In this document: one piece after another, positions 1 through 8,727 of the stretch
Layout of the letters: every line of letters starts with the position of its first letter
How positions within the stretch are numbered: the first letter of the stretch is position 1
Notes under the pieces: generated by a model
Database searches by the model: none
What the model was told of the DNA's origin: nothing
What the model saw: only the letters and a program-made list of their open reading frames with translations
DNA from: Streptococcus oralis
GTDB taxonomy: Bacteria > Bacillota > Bacilli > Lactobacillales > Streptococcaceae
Length of the DNA: 64,000 nucleotides
NCBI RefSeq assembly: GCF_019334565.1
Contig: NZ_CP079724.1
Location: 579,001 to 643,000 of the forward strand
Direction of reading: 5' to 3'
Made by a program: the position numbers and the translations under genes

Positions 1-363
1 ACCAAGATTCTCGCCTTTGAGAATGGCAAGATTCGTCCTTTCTTTGGTCATTACACCGACTACCTTGATGAAAAAAACTTTGAAACTGATATAGCCAATC
101 AAGTTCAAAAGGCCGAAAAGGAAAAAGTGGTCAAGGTCCGTGAAGATAAGAAACGCATGACCTACCAAGAAAAGCAGGAGTGGGGAAGCATTGAAGGGGA
201 TATTGAAGCCTTGGAAAATCGTATTGCTGCTATTGAAGAAGAAATGCAGGCAAATGGCTCTGACTTTGGTAAGCTGGCTACTCTCCAAAAAGAACTGGAT
301 GAGAAAAACGAAGCACTCCTTGAAAAATACGAACGTTATGAATATTTAAGTGAGTTGGCATGA
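1..363 (+). CDS. ABC-F family ATP-binding protein, C-terminal fragment (partial)
   Basis: Frame 1 is open from the first base to a TGA at 361-363, giving 120 residues with no start in the window, so the gene begins upstream. The first residues (ILAFENGKIRPFFGHYTDYL) are the usual end of the second nucleotide-binding domain of ABC-F proteins, and the remainder is a charged, heptad-like helical tail (residues ~55-118), as in the coiled-coil C-terminal extension of Uup-like ABC-F proteins. ABC-F proteins act on ribosomes, not in membrane transport. In pneumococcus an ABC-F gene also sits next to mntE (from memory). The next gene starts in an ATGA overlap, so the two are translationally coupled. 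Subfamily cannot be decided from this fragment. Confidence 0.8.
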   Translation, partial: TKILAFENGKIRPFFGHYTDYLDEKNFETDIANQVQKAEKEKVVKVREDKKRMTYQEKQEWGSIEGDIEALENRIAAIEEEMQANGSDFGKLATLQKELDEKNEALLEKYERYEYLSELA

Positions 364-971
364 TGGAAGAAAAAGTCATTAAACGTAGTCCCAAGAAAAT
401 CATTTGGAATGCCTTGTTTGGCCTAGCTTCGGTGCTTTTCTTCTTGTTACCTCTCTATTATCTCCATTCGTATTCGGAAAAGGGGACGGGACTTCATACG
501 ATAAGTCTTTTGTTAATGCTGCTTGTACTTTTTTGCGCTGGAGTAGTTGTTTATCAGACATACAGGTTGTTAAGCTCCGATAAGGAATATTTGAGATGTA
601 CTGTCGAGGGGTTTTACTACAAACCGAATCCAAAGAAACCCAGTCATTTCTACGCTTGGGCTGATGTAGAGGAATTTTCCTTCTCTCGGATTCGAGGGAA
701 GTATAGGGATTCTTATCGGATTGAAGTCTATTTTAAAAACAAGGAAAATGTGAAATCCCAATCCTTTCTAACACTGCTGAAGAGAAGGATTCTCCCTTTT
801 TATCCGTCAGCAGATTTGATCATCCCTATCTTTCTGCTAGATGTAGGACTTCCTGAAAGGGTCTACGAGACCATGAAGTACTATGAAAGAGAATGGCGCA
901 TCGAACAAAATCGTCAAGCAAGAAAAAAGGCAAAACAAGCTTCGAAAAGCAAATCTTCCAAACCGTCATAG
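360..971 (+). CDS. Conserved membrane protein, unknown function
   Basis: 203 residues, not recognised as a named family. Two hydrophobic helices lie at about residues 14-34 and 45-67 in a hairpin arrangement, followed by a cytoplasmic-looking globular part rich in aromatic and basic residues and a very basic tail (residues ~180-203, many K/R/S). The layout resembles small PH-like membrane proteins, but that is only a structural guess. The start ATG at 360 overlaps the stop of the ABC-F gene (ATGA); a second ATG follows immediately at 363, and no strong ribosome binding site is visible, so translation is probably coupled. It converges on mntE, separated by a hairpin. Confidence 0.6.
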   Translation: MMEEKVIKRSPKKIIWNALFGLASVLFFLLPLYYLHSYSEKGTGLHTISLLLMLLVLFCAGVVVYQTYRLLSSDKEYLRCTVEGFYYKPNPKKPSHFYAWADVEEFSFSRIRGKYRDSYRIEVYFKNKENVKSQSFLTLLKRRILPFYPSADLIIPIFLLDVGLPERVYETMKYYEREWRIEQNRQARKKAKQASKSKSSKPS

Positions 972-999
972 TCTGTCTTTGCTTAAAGTAGAATAATCA

Positions 1000-1025
1000 A
1001 AAAGGCCCTATCCACTGGATAGGGT
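1000..1025 (-). terminator. Intrinsic terminator of mntE
   Basis: Perfect 8-bp stem CCCTATCC (1006-1013) / GGATAGGG (1017-1024) with a 3-nt loop. Read on the minus strand it is followed by CCTTTTTGATTATT, a U-tract that fits termination of mntE. The plus strand has no U-run after the stem. Confidence 0.7.
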
Positions 1026-2218
1026 CACTGTTTGTCTTCTTTTTTAGTTTCCTGATGGAAGATGTTTTGCCAAGTCTCATGGCGACGCCAGATACTGGTG
1101 TGGACGATGCCATCTAGCTCATAGCAAATGAGCTTGGTTTTCTGACTAATGGAAGTGATTTGAATATCCTTAATAGCAGCTTTAAGTTCTTTTTCGGCTT
1201 GATAAGCGACTTTATCCATCTGCTCTCCATCTTGACGGATATAGAGAAAGTCCTCAGCAAGGAGTTCTTCTAGCTGATTTCCTTGGTCAATCAATTGCTC
1301 ACGCATGAGCAGTTTTTTGTAGACATTGTCTAAAATCTCGTCCTCAGGTATGGGAGCTGGCTCGATATGGACATCGGTATCAAAGACTCCAAAGCGCTCT
1401 TCCAGCATGGATTCGACCTGGTCTGCAATTTCGTGACTCTCATAGACTGATAAGTCGGGATTCATTTCTAAGGTGATATCAAGGTAGATATTGCTACCGT
1501 AGGTACGCCCTCTTTGGGACTTGACCTTACTAATCTTTGGAATCTCCATGATGGCCTTTTGGTAGTCCTCTAGCAGACGGTCATCAAAACCATCTGAAAG
1601 ACTGAAGGAAGACTCGATAAAGATATCATAGGCTGTTTTTAAGATAAAGAAGGTGATGATAATAGCGACCAATTTATCCACGATAGGATAATTGAAACTG
1701 CTGGCTAAGATAGCAATGGAAGTCCCAAGCGAGGTGACAGCATCAGAAAGATTGTCCTTAGCAGCTGCCTTGAGAGCTTTGGATTTCGATTTCTTACTGA
1801 GGCGTGTGTTATAGAGATAAACAGCAAACATGACCGCTGCTGAAATGATTCCTAGAATCGCTCCCAAAGGATCAATAGGTGTTTGTTCCCGACTGAGGAT
1901 TTTCTGAATGGTGTCCCGAAGCACATCAAAACCAACATAGAACATGATGATGGAAGTAATCAAGCTAGCCAAATCTTCAATCTTCCAGTGACCAAAGCGA
2001 TGGTCACGGTCTGCAGGTTGGCGGGCCATCCGAATCCCAATCAAGAGGGCAACGTTTCCGATAATATCGGATACGTTGTTGAAACCATCTGCCACCAAAC
2101 TGGAAGAATGCAGGAGGTGACCAGTTGCCAATTTTGCCGCAGACAAGAGGAGGTAGGTTGAAATACTGATAATGGCTCCACGTTCTGCCAATTTGAGATT
2201 TGACATGGATTGGTTCAT
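1025..2218 (-). CDS. mntE: Manganese efflux transporter MntE (cation diffusion facilitator)
   Basis: 397 residues, close to pneumococcal MntE, which exports Mn2+ from the cytoplasm and is needed under manganese excess. Six helices occupy roughly residues 12-210, with CDF metal-site motifs HSSSLVADGFNNVSD (about residues 36-50) in TM2 and AAKDNLSDAV in TM5; a cytoplasmic dimerisation domain follows (~215-300, including DTDVHIEP) and then an extra C-terminal part typical of the streptococcal protein. The start has AGGAAG upstream. It diverges from the P-type ATPase gene, which is preceded by a Mn riboswitch, so the two exporters form a Mn/Ca homeostasis locus. Confidence 0.92.
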   Translation of the reverse strand: MNQSMSNLKLAERGAIISISTYLLLSAAKLATGHLLHSSSLVADGFNNVSDIIGNVALLIGIRMARQPADRDHRFGHWKIEDLASLITSIIMFYVGFDVLRDTIQKILSREQTPIDPLGAILGIISAAVMFAVYLYNTRLSKKSKSKALKAAAKDNLSDAVTSLGTSIAILASSFNYPIVDKLVAIIITFFILKTAYDIFIESSFSLSDGFDDRLLEDYQKAIMEIPKISKVKSQRGRTYGSNIYLDITLEMNPDLSVYESHEIADQVESMLEERFGVFDTDVHIEPAPIPEDEILDNVYKKLLMREQLIDQGNQLEELLAEDFLYIRQDGEQMDKVAYQAEKELKAAIKDIQITSISQKTKLICYELDGIVHTSIWRRHETWQNIFHQETKKEDKQ

Positions 2219-2251
2219 CGGACTTCCTTTCTAGTCATATAGTATTCTACC

Positions 2252-2280
2252 ATTATACTGGTTTTCAAGGGAAAATTCAA
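2252..2280 (-). promoter_or_regulatory. mntE promoter
   Basis: On the minus strand TTGAAT (2280-2275), a 17-nt spacer and TATAAT (2257-2252). It lies 34 nt upstream of the mntE ATG. Confidence 0.6.
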
Positions 2281-2310
2281 ATTTAGTCTTGTTTCATCGG
2301 ATTTAAACCC

Positions 2311-2338
2311 TTGAAAACTTTTCAAATTTTGATATAAT
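2311..2338 (+). promoter_or_regulatory. Promoter of riboswitch-caxP transcript
   Basis: TTGAAA at 2311-2316, 16-nt spacer, TATAAT at 2333-2338 preceded by TGA (extended -10). The expected start near 2345 is just before the riboswitch aptamer. Confidence 0.65.
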
Positions 2339-2342
2339 AGTA

Positions 2343-2446
2343 CTACTCAAGGGAGTAGCTGGCAGAAACCTGTGATAGTGTCGTCATTCCGAATTGTATA
2401 CTGAAAAGTATGTTTTCCGGCACTATCTTAAACAGCGAGACTTGTT
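2343..2446 (+). ncRNA. yybP-ykoY manganese riboswitch
   Basis: The segment carries the hallmarks of the yybP-ykoY Mn2+ aptamer: a GGGAGTAGC loop element near its 5' end, a GTCGTCATTCCG segment, the ATACTGAAAAGTAT hairpin, and a 3' CGAGACTTG segment. The CAAG before GGGAGTAG can pair with CTTG at 2441-2444 to close helix P1. That 3' strand is also the 5' arm of the following terminator, so Mn binding should prevent terminator formation (an ON switch). A Mn-sensing riboswitch controlling this ATPase has been described in pneumococcus. Fine structure was inferred by eye. Confidence 0.88.
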
Positions 2447-2467
2447 ATGATTAACAGGTCTCTTTTT
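2437..2467 (+). terminator. Riboswitch-controlled terminator
   Basis: GAGACTTGTT (2437-2446), loop ATGATT, AACAGGTCTC (2453-2462), then TTTTT. The 10-bp stem contains one G-U pair. Its 5' arm overlaps the riboswitch P1 strand, giving mutually exclusive folds. The ATG in its loop is not a believable start codon for the downstream gene. Confidence 0.8.
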
Positions 2468-2524
2468 GTTTGTCATAAAACTAAAAGAGAACTTGTTTTG
2501 CACACAATGTCAAGGAGGAGACAC

Positions 2525-5221
2525 ATGTCAAAAGAACAAAAACGCCAAGCGTTTTACACTCAAAGTCCTGAAGAGGTCTTGAAGTCAGTTGAAGCAACTG
2601 AGCAAGGTCTTTCGTCAAGCGAAGCGCAGAAACGTCTAGCTGAATATGGACGCAATGAACTGGAAGAGGGTGAGAAAAAATCTCTCCTAGTCAAGTTTAT
2701 CGAGCAATTTAAGGATTTGATGATTATCATCCTAGTTGCTGCGGCTATCTTGTCAGTCGTAACTTCTGGTGGGGAAGATATCGCAGATGCCATCATTATC
2801 CTTGCCGTGGTTATCATCAACGCTGCCTTCGGTGTTTACCAAGAAGGAAAAGCAGAAGAAGCTATCGAAGCCCTCAAGTCTATGTCTAGTCCAGCTGCTC
2901 GCGTTATTCGTGATGGACACATGGCTGAGATTGATTCCAAAGAATTGGTGCCAGGTGATATCGTAGCTCTCGAAGCTGGTGATGTAGTGCCAGCAGACCT
3001 ACGTTTGCTAGAAGCCAACTCTCTTAAAATCGAAGAAGCAGCCTTGACAGGTGAGTCTGTTCCAGTTGAAAAAGATTTGACTGTAGAACTCGCTGCAGAT
3101 GCTGGTATTGGTGACCGTGTCAACATGGCCTTCCAAAACTCAAATGTGACTTATGGTCGTGGTCTTGGTGTTGTTGTCAATACAGGTATGTATACTGAAG
3201 TGGGTCATATCGCTGGTATGCTCCAAGATGCGGATGAGACGGATACACCACTTAAACAAAACTTGAACAACCTTTCTAAGGTCTTGACCTATGCAATTTT
3301 GGTCATTGCCCTTGTTACTTTTGTAGTTGGAGTCTTCATTCAAGGTAAAAATCCACTTGGTGAGTTGATGACCTCTGTTGCGCTTGCTGTTGCAGCCATT
3401 CCAGAAGGACTCCCAGCTATCGTGACGATCGTTCTTGCCCTTGGTACTCAAGTCTTGGCCAAACGAAACTCTATCGTTCGTAAGTTGCCAGCAGTTGAAA
3501 CGCTTGGTTCAACTGAGATTATCGCTTCTGATAAGACTGGTACGCTTACCATGAACAAGATGACAGTCGAGAAAGTCTTCTATGACGCAGTTCTACATGA
3601 CTCAGCTGATGATATTGAACTTGGCTTGGACATGCCCCTACTTCGTTCGGTTGTCTTAGCCAATGATACCAAGATTGATGCTGAAGGTAACCTGATCGGG
3701 GATCCAACGGAAACAGCCTTCATCCAGTATGCCTTGGACAAGGGCTACGATGTTAAAGGATTTTTAGAGAAATATCCTCGTGTAGCTGAATTGCCGTTTG
3801 ACTCAGATCGTAAACTCATGTCAACGGTTCATCCATTGCCAGATGGTAAATTCCTCGTGGCAGTCAAGGGGGCTCCAGATCAACTTTTGAAACGTTGTGT
3901 TGCTCGTGATAAAGTTGGAGATGTTGCTCCGATTGATGAGAAAGTCACTGAATTAATCCATACAAACAACTCTGACATGGCTCACCAAGCTCTGCGTGTT
4001 CTTGCGGGTGCTTATAAGATTATCGATAGTATTCCAGAAAATCTTACTTCTGAAGAGCTTGAAAACAACTTGATCTTTACTGGTTTGATTGGGATGATTG
4101 ACCCTGAGCGTGCCGAAGCAGCAGAAGCGGTTCGTGTCGCTAAGGAAGCAGGAATCCGTCCAATCATGATCACTGGTGACCACCAAGACACAGCGGAAGC
4201 CATTGCCAAACGTTTGGGAATCATCGATGAAAATGACTCGGAAGACCATGTTTTGACTGGTGCTGAGCTCAACGAACTTTCTGATGAAGAATTTGAAAAA
4301 GTCGTTGGTCAATACTCTGTTTATGCGCGTGTATCTCCAGAACACAAGGTTCGTATCGTGAAAGCTTGGCAAAACCAAGGTAAGGTCGTTGCTATGACAG
4401 GTGACGGTGTTAATGACGCGCCAGCTCTGAAAACAGCCGATATCGGTATCGGTATGGGAATCACTGGTACAGAGGTTTCTAAAGGTGCATCAGACATGAT
4501 TCTTGCAGATGATAACTTTGCGACCATCATCGTCGCAGTTGAAGAAGGACGTAAGGTCTTCTCAAATATTCAAAAGACAATTCAGTACCTACTTTCTGCC
4601 AATACGGCTGAAGTATTAACCATCTTCTTATCAACCTTGTTTGGTTGGGATGTCCTACAGCCAGTTCATCTCTTGTGGATTAACTTGGTAACCGATACCT
4701 TCCCAGCTATCGCTCTTGGTGTTGAACCAGCTGAGCCAGGTGTTATGACCCACAAACCACGTGGACGCAAATCAAGTTTCTTCTCAGGTGGGGTCATGAG
4801 TTCCATTATCTATCAAGGTGTACTCCAAGGGGCTCTCGTCTTGACTGTTTATGGTCTTGCTCTTGCTTATCCGGTCCATGTAGGAGATAATCACGCCATT
4901 CACGCGGATGCCCTCACCATGGCCTTTGCAACGCTTGGTTTGATTCAGCTCTTCCATGCCTACAACGTCAAGTCTGTTTACCAATCCATCTTGACAGTCG
5001 GACCATTCAAGTCTAAGACCTTCAACTGGTCTATCTTGGTATCCTTCATCCTCTTGATGGCAACAATCGTTGTAGAACCGCTTGAAGGTATCTTCCACGT
5101 AACCAAACTAGACTTGTCACAATGGGCTATTGTTCTAGCTGGAAGCTTCTCAATGATACTTATCGTCGAAATCGTCAAGTTTGTTCAACGTAAACTTGGT
5201 TTTGATAAGAACGCGATTTAA
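2525..5221 (+). CDS. caxP: P-type cation-transporting ATPase (CaxP/MgtA; Ca2+/Mn2+ export)
   Basis: 898 residues from the ATG at 2525, chosen because AAGGAGGAG lies 7-10 nt upstream; the open frame extends to 2447 but that would place the start in the terminator loop. It is a P2-type ATPase: actuator motif LTGES, phosphorylation motif SDKTGT with Asp336, hinge GDGVNDAPAL, and PEGLPA in the ion-binding helix, with about ten membrane helices. The pneumococcal orthologue exports calcium and contributes to manganese tolerance, consistent with the Mn riboswitch in the leader and divergent mntE. Confidence 0.93.
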   Translation: MSKEQKRQAFYTQSPEEVLKSVEATEQGLSSSEAQKRLAEYGRNELEEGEKKSLLVKFIEQFKDLMIIILVAAAILSVVTSGGEDIADAIIILAVVIINAAFGVYQEGKAEEAIEALKSMSSPAARVIRDGHMAEIDSKELVPGDIVALEAGDVVPADLRLLEANSLKIEEAALTGESVPVEKDLTVELAADAGIGDRVNMAFQNSNVTYGRGLGVVVNTGMYTEVGHIAGMLQDADETDTPLKQNLNNLSKVLTYAILVIALVTFVVGVFIQGKNPLGELMTSVALAVAAIPEGLPAIVTIVLALGTQVLAKRNSIVRKLPAVETLGSTEIIASDKTGTLTMNKMTVEKVFYDAVLHDSADDIELGLDMPLLRSVVLANDTKIDAEGNLIGDPTETAFIQYALDKGYDVKGFLEKYPRVAELPFDSDRKLMSTVHPLPDGKFLVAVKGAPDQLLKRCVARDKVGDVAPIDEKVTELIHTNNSDMAHQALRVLAGAYKIIDSIPENLTSEELENNLIFTGLIGMIDPERAEAAEAVRVAKEAGIRPIMITGDHQDTAEAIAKRLGIIDENDSEDHVLTGAELNELSDEEFEKVVGQYSVYARVSPEHKVRIVKAWQNQGKVVAMTGDGVNDAPALKTADIGIGMGITGTEVSKGASDMILADDNFATIIVAVEEGRKVFSNIQKTIQYLLSANTAEVLTIFLSTLFGWDVLQPVHLLWINLVTDTFPAIALGVEPAEPGVMTHKPRGRKSSFFSGGVMSSIIYQGVLQGALVLTVYGLALAYPVHVGDNHAIHADALTMAFATLGLIQLFHAYNVKSVYQSILTVGPFKSKTFNWSILVSFILLMATIVVEPLEGIFHVTKLDLSQWAIVLAGSFSMILIVEIVKFVQRKLGFDKNAI

Positions 5222-5225
5222 AAAG

Positions 5226-5250
5226 AAAGTCATCTTCGGATGGCTTTTTT
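5226..5250 (+). terminator. Terminator after caxP
   Basis: AAAGTCATC-TTCG-GATGGCTTTTTT: a short stem closed by a stable UUCG tetraloop followed by a U-run. Confidence 0.8.
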
Positions 5251-5324
5251 GCATTTGATGGAAAGGACTAGAAGTCGCTCCCTTTTGTGCTATAATAAAG
5301 TAAAATAGCAAGGAGTGAAAGAGA

Positions 5325-5735
5325 ATGGAAAAGAAAATTGTCCGAGATGTCTTATTCTTGTCGCAGGTCTCGAAACCTGCAAGTCAGGAAGACCTTTATC
5401 TGGCTAGAGATTTACAGGATACCCTGCTAGCCAATCGCGAGACCTGTGTCGGTCTAGCGGCTAATATGATTGGGGTGCAGAAGCGTGTCATTATCTTTAA
5501 TCTTGGCTTGGTTCCCATGGTCATGTTTAATCCCGTTCTCCTTTCCTACAAAGGATCTTACGAGACTGAGGAAGGTTGTTTGTCCTTGACTGGGGTGCGA
5601 CCAACAACTCGTTATGAAACGATTACGGTTTCCTATTGTGATAGTAAGTGGCAGGAGCAGACCATTACGCTAACAGGTTTTCCAGCTCAGATCTGCCAGC
5701 ATGAACTGGATCATTTGGAAGGACGGATTATTTAG
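5325..5735 (+). CDS. Peptide deformylase-like protein (second copy, Def2 type)
   Basis: 136 residues, shorter than the principal ~200-residue streptococcal deformylase. Motif 2 (EEGCLSL) and the zinc/iron motif QHELDHLEG are intact, but motif 1 reads GLAANMIG where the canonical form is GxGLAAxQ: the conserved glutamine that contacts the formyl group is Met. AGGAG precedes the ATG and an extended -10 (TGCTATAAT) lies upstream. It is probably co-transcribed with the membrane protein 11 nt downstream. Fold assignment is secure; activity is uncertain because of the substitution. Confidence 0.85.
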   Translation: MEKKIVRDVLFLSQVSKPASQEDLYLARDLQDTLLANRETCVGLAANMIGVQKRVIIFNLGLVPMVMFNPVLLSYKGSYETEEGCLSLTGVRPTTRYETITVSYCDSKWQEQTITLTGFPAQICQHELDHLEGRII

Positions 5736-5746
5736 GAGGAACTCAG

Positions 5747-7342
5747 ATGAAACGCATACTATTTGAACTTGTTTTTATCGCAACGACCTGGTATATCTTT
5801 TTACCACCCTTCAATCTGACCAGTTGGGAATTCATCTTCTTTCTCTGTGGGCATCTGGTGGTGATGGGGATTTTGTTTAGTTTCCGCAAGGATACCAATC
5901 TTGTCAAGACAGTTCACCTACGCCATGGCAAGGCTACCAAAGATCTCAATCTAGAAGGATTCCTTGTTACCAAACTTAGTAGAGGATTGTTTTTGACTGC
6001 AGGTATCATCTTTGCCCTTGCTGGTCTGGTAAGCCTAGTGACCTCTAGCTTTTTCCAAGCTAAAAATTATGCTAATGTGGTGTCTATCACAGAAAAAGAC
6101 TTTAAAGATTTTCCTAAGAGTGATACCAGTAAGGTTCCGATCTTGGATCGGAGCACTGCAGAGAAGATTGGAGACCGTTATCTAGGCTCTCTGACGGATA
6201 AGGTCTCCCAGTACGTAGCAGCAGATACTTATACCCAGCTGACGGTTGATGGCAAACCTTATCGAGTGACTCCTTTGGAGTATGCCGACCCGATCAAATG
6301 GTTTAATAATCAGTCCAAGGGAATTGGCGAGTATATCAAGGTTGATATGGTGACAGGAAATGCGGAATTGGTGGATTTAAAAACGCCCATGAAGTATTCA
6401 GACTCTGAGTATTTTAACCGAGACGTCAAACGCCATCTTCGGATTAAGTACCCAACCAAGATTTTTAAAACGCCCTCCTTTGAGGTGGATGATGAAGGCA
6501 ATCCCTTCTATGTAGCAACCGTTTATCAAAAACAGTTTGGTCTAGGAGTACCTCGTCCTTCGTCTGTTATTATCTTAGACGCCACCAATGGAGAAACCAA
6601 GGAATACAGCTTGGATGAAGTACCAGAATGGGTGGATCGTGTCTATCCAGCAGAAGAAACCATCGAACAAATCAACTACAACGGCAAGTATAAAGACGGC
6701 TTCTGGAATGCCTTGATTTCTAAGAAAAACGTTACCCAAACGACAGAAGGCTATAACTATCTTTCTATCGGAAATGACATTTATCTCTACACTGGGGTGA
6801 CTTCAGCCAACGCTGACGAAAGTAATCTAGGATTTATCCTTGAAAATATGCGCACTGGTGAAATCACCAAGTACAATCTAGCTTCAGCAACCGAAGAATC
6901 AGCCCGTGCTTCTGCAGAAGGAGCCGTTCAGGAGAAGGCCTACAAGGCTACCTTCCCTATTCTTGTCAATCTCAATGACAAACCACTCTATATCATGGGC
7001 TTGAAGGACAATGCAGGCTTGGTCAAGGAGTATGCATTGGTCGATGCAGTGGAGTATCAAAATGTCATCGTAGCAACTACTGTAGATGAACTCCTCAGCA
7101 AGTATGCCAATAAAAACGACCTCGAGCTGGATAATGAAACGGTAGAAAACATTAAGGGAGTGGTTTCAGATCTTAAATCAGCTGTCATCAAGGGGGATAC
7201 CGTCTACTTCTTTAAAGTTGATGGCAAGATTTATAAGGTCAAGGCTTCAGTGTCAGACGACCTTCCTTACCTTGAAAATGGTCAATCCTTCGAAGGTCAA
7301 GTTGGAAAAGATAATTATCTCAAGACCTTTAAAGTCAAGTAA
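5747..7342 (+). CDS. Membrane-anchored conserved protein, unknown function
   Basis: 531 residues, no named family recognised. Three hydrophobic helices near the N-terminus (about residues 5-20, 26-46 and 84-106) precede a ~420-residue region without further membrane segments, rich in charged and aromatic residues, likely outside the membrane. The repeated occurrence of phrases such as VTGNAELVDLKTPMKYS and DATNGETKEYSLDEVPEW suggests PepSY-like beta-alpha modules, an inference. GGAGGA 6 nt before the ATG supports this start. It follows the deformylase-like gene by 11 nt and ends at a strong terminator. Confidence 0.65.
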   Translation: MKRILFELVFIATTWYIFLPPFNLTSWEFIFFLCGHLVVMGILFSFRKDTNLVKTVHLRHGKATKDLNLEGFLVTKLSRGLFLTAGIIFALAGLVSLVTSSFFQAKNYANVVSITEKDFKDFPKSDTSKVPILDRSTAEKIGDRYLGSLTDKVSQYVAADTYTQLTVDGKPYRVTPLEYADPIKWFNNQSKGIGEYIKVDMVTGNAELVDLKTPMKYSDSEYFNRDVKRHLRIKYPTKIFKTPSFEVDDEGNPFYVATVYQKQFGLGVPRPSSVIILDATNGETKEYSLDEVPEWVDRVYPAEETIEQINYNGKYKDGFWNALISKKNVTQTTEGYNYLSIGNDIYLYTGVTSANADESNLGFILENMRTGEITKYNLASATEESARASAEGAVQEKAYKATFPILVNLNDKPLYIMGLKDNAGLVKEYALVDAVEYQNVIVATTVDELLSKYANKNDLELDNETVENIKGVVSDLKSAVIKGDTVYFFKVDGKIYKVKASVSDDLPYLENGQSFEGQVGKDNYLKTFKVK

Positions 7343-7345
7343 AAG

Positions 7346-7371
7346 AAACCTCGGTATGAACCGAGGTTTTT
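7346..7371 (+). terminator. Intrinsic terminator
   Basis: AAACCTCGGT / ACCGAGGTTT with ATGA loop followed by a U-run; ends the deformylase-membrane protein operon. Confidence 0.85.
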
Positions 7372-7383
7372 AAGATGAAATTC

Positions 7384-7412
7384 TTGGTAGTGGTTGAAAA
7401 ATATGCTACACT
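7384..7412 (+). promoter_or_regulatory. yaaA promoter, apparently leaderless
   Basis: TTGGTA (7384-7389), 17-nt spacer, TGC-TACACT (-10 at 7407-7412, extended). Only six bases separate the -10 from the yaaA ATG at 7419, so transcription would begin at or next to the start codon. Confidence 0.55.
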
Positions 7413-7418
7413 AACAAT

Positions 7419-8147
7419 ATGAAAATTTTAATCCCAACAGCCAAAGAAATGAACACAGACCATCCTTATATTGAAGCGCTCCCTTTGAGGGAAGAAAGTC
7501 AGGCAGTCCTTGACTCACTGGCGCACTACTCAGCTAGTGAATTAGAAAGTTTTTATAAGGCATCTGCCGAGAAAGCAGAAGAAGAGTACGGCCATATTCA
7601 AGCTTTAAAAGACTACAGGGCTAAACATTATCCAGCCTTGAAACTTTTCGATGGTCTCATGTATCGTCACATCAAACGAAATGGGTTAACCGAGGCTGAA
7701 CAAACCTATCTTGAAAATCATGTCCTGATTACCTCGGCTTTATACGGTGTTGTCCCAGCCTTGTCGCCTATGGCTCCTCACCGTTTGGACTTCTTGATGA
7801 AGTTAAAAGTAGCTGGAAAAACCCTAAAGAGTCATTGGAAATCAGCCTATGATGAGTCCCTACAGGATGAGGACATGATATTTTCTCTCTTGTCATCAGA
7901 GTTTGAAACTGTATTTTCTAAGGAAATCAGAGAAAAGATGGTGACCTTCAAATTTATGGAGGACAAGGCAGGTCAGCTGAAGATCCACTCAACTATTTCA
8001 AAAAAAGCCCGTGGTGCCTTTTTGACCGCCTTGATAGAAGGACAAGTTCAAACAGTCGAACAAGCTCGCCAGCTCAGTTTTGCAGGTTTTGACTACCAAC
8101 CTGATTTATCCAGTAACTTAGAACTCGTCTTTGTGAAACTAGCATAA
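7419..8147 (+). CDS. yaaA: Peroxide stress protein YaaA (UPF0246)
   Basis: 242 residues of the YaaA/DUF328 family, typical length. The N-terminus MKILIPTAKEM corresponds to the family's LxSPAKxL opening; ALYGVVPALSPMAPHRLDF and a C-terminal ISKKARG segment match the conserved core. E. coli YaaA lowers intracellular iron during peroxide stress; the function here is transferred by family. No ribosome binding site precedes the ATG and the -10 lies 6 nt upstream, suggesting a leaderless mRNA. A bidirectional terminator separates it from the convergent flavin reductase. Confidence 0.88.
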   Translation: MKILIPTAKEMNTDHPYIEALPLREESQAVLDSLAHYSASELESFYKASAEKAEEEYGHIQALKDYRAKHYPALKLFDGLMYRHIKRNGLTEAEQTYLENHVLITSALYGVVPALSPMAPHRLDFLMKLKVAGKTLKSHWKSAYDESLQDEDMIFSLLSSEFETVFSKEIREKMVTFKFMEDKAGQLKIHSTISKKARGAFLTALIEGQVQTVEQARQLSFAGFDYQPDLSSNLELVFVKLA

Positions 8148-8172
8148 AACCAGCTCATTCGAGCTGGTTTTT
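8147..8172. terminator. Bidirectional terminator
   Basis: AACCAGCTC-ATTC-GAGCTGGTT flanked by A- and T-runs on both sides, serving yaaA (+) and the flavin reductase gene (-). Confidence 0.8.
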
Positions 8173-8178
8173 GCTGGA

Positions 8179-8727
8179 TTAGTTAATGGCTGCAAGAAGG
8201 TCGTCAGCTTGTTTGGCAAGTGATGAAGCAGTTGCTTCTTCTAATACCAATTTTCCGTCTGCCCAAGCAGAGTCATTGACACGAGCAGCTGTAAAGTCAC
8301 CAACGACTTGTGTACGGATAAATGGCAAGAGGTCTTTGTAAATAGCAAAGAGTTGATCGTGACCGGCATTGGCTACAGATGAGACAGTAACAAACTTGTC
8401 TTGGAGGGCAGAAGCACCACGTGTATCAGACAAGTCAAGGGCACGAGAGAGCCAGTCAAGCAAATTTTTCACTGTTCCAGGGATAGAGAAGTTGTAGGCT
8501 GGAGAGAAGATCCAGATAGCATCCGCAGCAAGAACTTCTTCACGAGCAGCAGCTACAGCTGGATGAGTTGGAACTTCCAAATCTTGGCTGAAGAGAGGAA
8601 CAGCTGAGTAATCAAGATAGCTAACTTCTGCTTTTCCAGCAAGTGCTTTTTCAGCTTCGAGGGCCATTTGGTGGTTGAAAGAACCTTGGCGTAGTGAACC
8701 GACGATAAATAATACTTTTTTAGACAT
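8179..8727 (-). CDS. NADPH-dependent FMN reductase family protein
   Basis: 182 residues, flavodoxin-like fold. The phosphate-binding loop GSLRQGSFN (residues ~11-19) and the segment FSPAYNFSIPGTVKNLLDWLSR are diagnostic of the NADPH:FMN/quinone reductase (ArsH/ChrR-like) family. Probably a cytoplasmic quinone or azo reductase; substrate cannot be told from sequence. The start has AGGAGA upstream. A MarR regulator gene lies 91 nt upstream on the same strand, an arrangement common for redox-responsive flavoenzymes, so regulation by that MarR protein is likely but unproved. Confidence 0.85.
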   Translation of the reverse strand: MSKKVLFIVGSLRQGSFNHQMALEAEKALAGKAEVSYLDYSAVPLFSQDLEVPTHPAVAAAREEVLAADAIWIFSPAYNFSIPGTVKNLLDWLSRALDLSDTRGASALQDKFVTVSSVANAGHDQLFAIYKDLLPFIRTQVVGDFTAARVNDSAWADGKLVLEEATASSLAKQADDLLAAIN

